From: JBNKFQ01 sp050289385
GTDB taxonomy: Bacteria; Pseudomonadota; Gammaproteobacteria; Pseudomonadales; Porticoccaceae
Length of the DNA stretch: 25,831 bases
Reading direction: 5' to 3'
NCBI GenBank assembly: GCA_050289385.1
Contig: JBNKFQ010000240.1
Span: 1 to 25,831, forward strand
Position numbers and translations under genes: made by a program. Under the pieces are notes generated by a model. It made no database searches. It saw only the letters and a list, made by a program, of their open reading frames with translations, and was not told where the DNA came from. Positions 24,201 through 25,831 of this stretch are shown piece by piece. Position 1 is the stretch's first letter. Each line of letters begins with the position of its first letter.

Positions 24201-25363
24201 GCAGACTCTTTTGTCGGCGGCTCTCCCGGACGCATCATACGGTAGATCTCCACCAGTGCTTCCAGCTGCGTGCGAGAAGAGTCAATACCCAGAGTGTCAG
24301 AGATAAAAGACCCACAATCGAGATCATTGGTATATAACGTTTCGATGTCCGAAATACTGGTTTCGGCCAACTTGCCCAATACATCCTCAGTGATCTCGGT
24401 ATTGCAATCAAACAGCAGCTCACCGGATTCAACGTCAACGACATCCTTTGCCAGACGACGTCCCATCAAATATTCTGAAGGCACTTCCATCTCGGCAATT
24501 CCGGCCTTTTCCAACTCGCCAATATGGCGTGCCGTAATACGCCGACCCTGCTCAACCAACACCTTGCCTTTTGGCCCCTTGATATCAAAAGCTGCGATCT
24601 CACCACGCAGTCGGGACGGAACAAGTTCCATCCTGAACACTTCTTTTTTGGCGTCGATATGGAAAACTGTGGTATCAAAGAACAGATTCAGCATTTCTTC
24701 GGAACTGTAATCCAGCGCGCGCAGAAGAATTGTGGCCGGCAATTTGCGGCGGCGGTCGATACGCACGTAAACGAGGTCTTTGGGGTCAAACTCAAAGTCA
24801 AGCCAGGAACCACGGTAAGGGATAATCCGCGCGGAATACAATAATTTGCCCGAGGAGTGCGTCTTGCCCTTGTCATGATCAAAGAAGACGCCGGGAGAAC
24901 GGTGAAGCTGCGAGACAATAACGCGTTCAGTGCCATTGACAATGAACGTGCCATTATCTGTCATGAGGGGCATTTCCCCCATATAAACTTCCTGTTCCTT
25001 GATATCCTTGATCGCCTTGTTCGAAGACTCTTTATCGTAAATCATCAAACGTACGCGCATACGCAATGGCGCCGCGTAGGTTACGCCTCTCAGCTTACAC
25101 TCCTCAACATCGAAGACCGGCTTGCCAAGGGTGTAGTCAACATATTCAAGTGCAGCATTGCCGGAATAGCTGGCTATTGGGAACACGGATTTAAAAGCAG
25201 CGTGCAGCCCGGTTTCCTGGCGTTCTTCTGCCGAAATACCCAGCTGCGTAAAATTCCGAAAAGAGTCGAGTTGTATTGCAAGCAGATAAGGCAGCTCCAT
25301 CACTTGTGGCAGCTTGCCGAAGTCTTTGCGAATACGTTTTTTCTCAGTGTATGAGTAAAGCAT
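21281..25363 (-). CDS. rpoB: RNA polymerase subunit beta
   Basis: Beta forms the other half of the RNA polymerase active-site cleft and is the rifampicin target. The product is 1360 residues (E. coli 1342). It begins [20 protein letters not shown]. The rifampicin region reads [30 protein letters not shown], with the Gln, Asp, Asn, Ser, His, Arg and Ser positions all wild type. [13 protein letters not shown] and the C-terminal [25 protein letters not shown] are present. The frame opens 13 codons earlier, but GGGGA lies 6 bases before the ATG at 25363, which is the better start. It lies 181 bases after rplL. Confidence 0.98.
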   Translation of the reverse strand: [1360 protein letters not shown]

Positions 25364-25481
25364 CTGCATTCCCCGGTACTTGATGTGATCGCACCACGGC
25401 ACCCCGCCACGGCGACTTGTCCCCCTGCCCCGAAAACAAAATCAGGTGAATTTACCCGACCATGCCTCCTGAAGCAGGAAA

Positions 25482-25507
25482 GGGCCGACGGGAAAACCCG
25501 TCAGCCC
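25482..25507 (-). terminator. Attenuator-like hairpin between rplL and rpoB
   Basis: On the transcript GGGCTGACGGG and CCCGTCGGCCC form an 11-bp stem with one G-U pair around a TTTT loop, followed by only three T's (TTTCCTGCTT). The stem is strong and the U tract is weak, which suits partial termination. E. coli has an attenuator at this spot that lowers rpoB relative to rplL. Two smaller stems, ACCTGA/TCAGGT at 25509-25524 and CCTG/CAGG at 25468-25478, flank it. Confidence 0.75.
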
Positions 25508-25544
25508 AACCTGAAACATCAGGTAGCAAGCACTATTCGCGAAC

Positions 25545-25831
25545 TTACTTCAGTTCTACGGAAGCGCCAGCTTCTTCCAACTGCTTCTTGGCTTCTTCTG
25601 CATCGTCTTTGGAAGCACCTTCCTTAACAGTAGACGGAGCACCGTCAACCATTTCTTTCGCTTCTTTCAGACCCAGACCAGTGATAGCGCGAACTGCCTT
25701 GATCACGTTCACTTTCTTGTCACCAATGGCAGACAAAACTACATCAAACTCAGTCTTTTCTTCAGCAGCGCCGCCAGCGTCACCAGCTGCCGGAGCAGCG
25801 GCGACAGCAACAGCTGCCTGAGCAGAAACAC
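25545..25831 (-). CDS. rplL: 50S ribosomal protein L7/L12, C-terminal part
   Basis: L7/L12 is the multi-copy stalk protein that recruits translation GTPases. The window holds the last 94 residues. The alanine- and proline-rich hinge (VAVAAAPAAGDAGGAAEE) is followed by the C-domain KTEFDVVLSAIGDKKVNVIKAVRAITGLGLKEAKEMVDGAP, the factor-binding surface, and the end EEAGASVELK. The N-terminal dimerisation domain is beyond 25831. A TTG at 25736 in the middle is an internal Leu codon, not the start. The gene precedes rpoB, as in the usual rplKAJL-rpoBC order. Confidence 0.97.
   Translation of the reverse strand, partial: VSAQAAVAVAAAPAAGDAGGAAEEKTEFDVVLSAIGDKKVNVIKAVRAITGLGLKEAKEMVDGAPSTVKEGASKDDAEEAKKQLEEAGASVELK

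Noticed and set aside
25364..25402. A 13-codon extension of RpoB
   Set aside because: The extension has no family match, and GGGGA lies at the right distance only for the ATG at 25363.
25545..25736. A separate 63-codon gene starting at TTG
   Set aside because: It is the C-terminal half of rplL. The frame continues unbroken to the window edge with L7/L12 sequence.
1..25831. A hidden novel system, mobile element or transferred gene
   Set aside because: All coding space is filled by conserved transcription and translation genes in standard order. I see no foreign gene, integrase, transposase or inverted terminal repeats.

Overview
This window is a housekeeping block from a bacterial chromosome. 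Every gene I can support lies on the minus strand, so transcription runs from high to low coordinates. In transcription order it holds the 3' end of rplL, rpoB-rpoC, the str operon (rpsL-rpsG-fusA-tuf), the S10 operon (rpsJ-rplC-rplD-rplW-rplB-rpsS-rplV-rpsC-rplP-rpmC-rpsQ), the spc operon (rplN-rplX-rplE-rpsN-rpsH-rplF-rplR-rpsE-rpmD-rplO-secY-rpmJ) and the start of the alpha operon (rpsM-rpsK-rpsD). The window cuts off rplL and rpsD.

The gene order, the 38-residue L36, the zinc-free 101-residue S14 and the proteobacterial-type RpoB and RpoC point to a gammaproteobacterium. EF-Tu carries about ten extra residues after NKAD compared with the Pseudomonas form. From memory this matches the marine Cellvibrionaceae (Saccharophagus and Teredinibacter type), so I infer that order with moderate confidence. 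I could not run a database comparison.

Region by region: 25364-25831 holds the rplL tail and an 11-bp-stem attenuator-like hairpin before rpoB. Positions 16945-25363 encode the two large RNA polymerase subunits. Between rpoC and rpsL there is a clear sigma-70 promoter (TTGACG, 17 bp, TAGAAT) with a GC-rich discriminator and no visible rpoC terminator. Positions 12285-16764 are the str operon, closed by a textbook intrinsic terminator after tuf at 12237-12262. Positions 11979-12236 hold the S10 promoter (TTGACA, 17 bp, TAGTAT) and a structured leader of about 163 nt. Positions 983-11978 are S10 and spc genes that run on with no room for a separate spc promoter. Positions 805-982 hold a terminator-like hairpin and the presumed leader of the alpha operon.

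Together these genes supply the transcription and translation machinery: RNA polymerase core, both main elongation factors, 24 complete and 2 partial ribosomal proteins, and the SecY translocon channel. I see no mobile element, CRISPR array, tRNA, foreign gene or novel multi-gene system. What merits a second look is small and lies between genes: a 16-bp tandem repeat array in an expanded rpsJ-rplC gap, a 13-bp duplication and a 28-codon frame running into rplE, a terminator-like hairpin between rpsG and fusA, and short lineage-type insertions in EF-Tu and L29.
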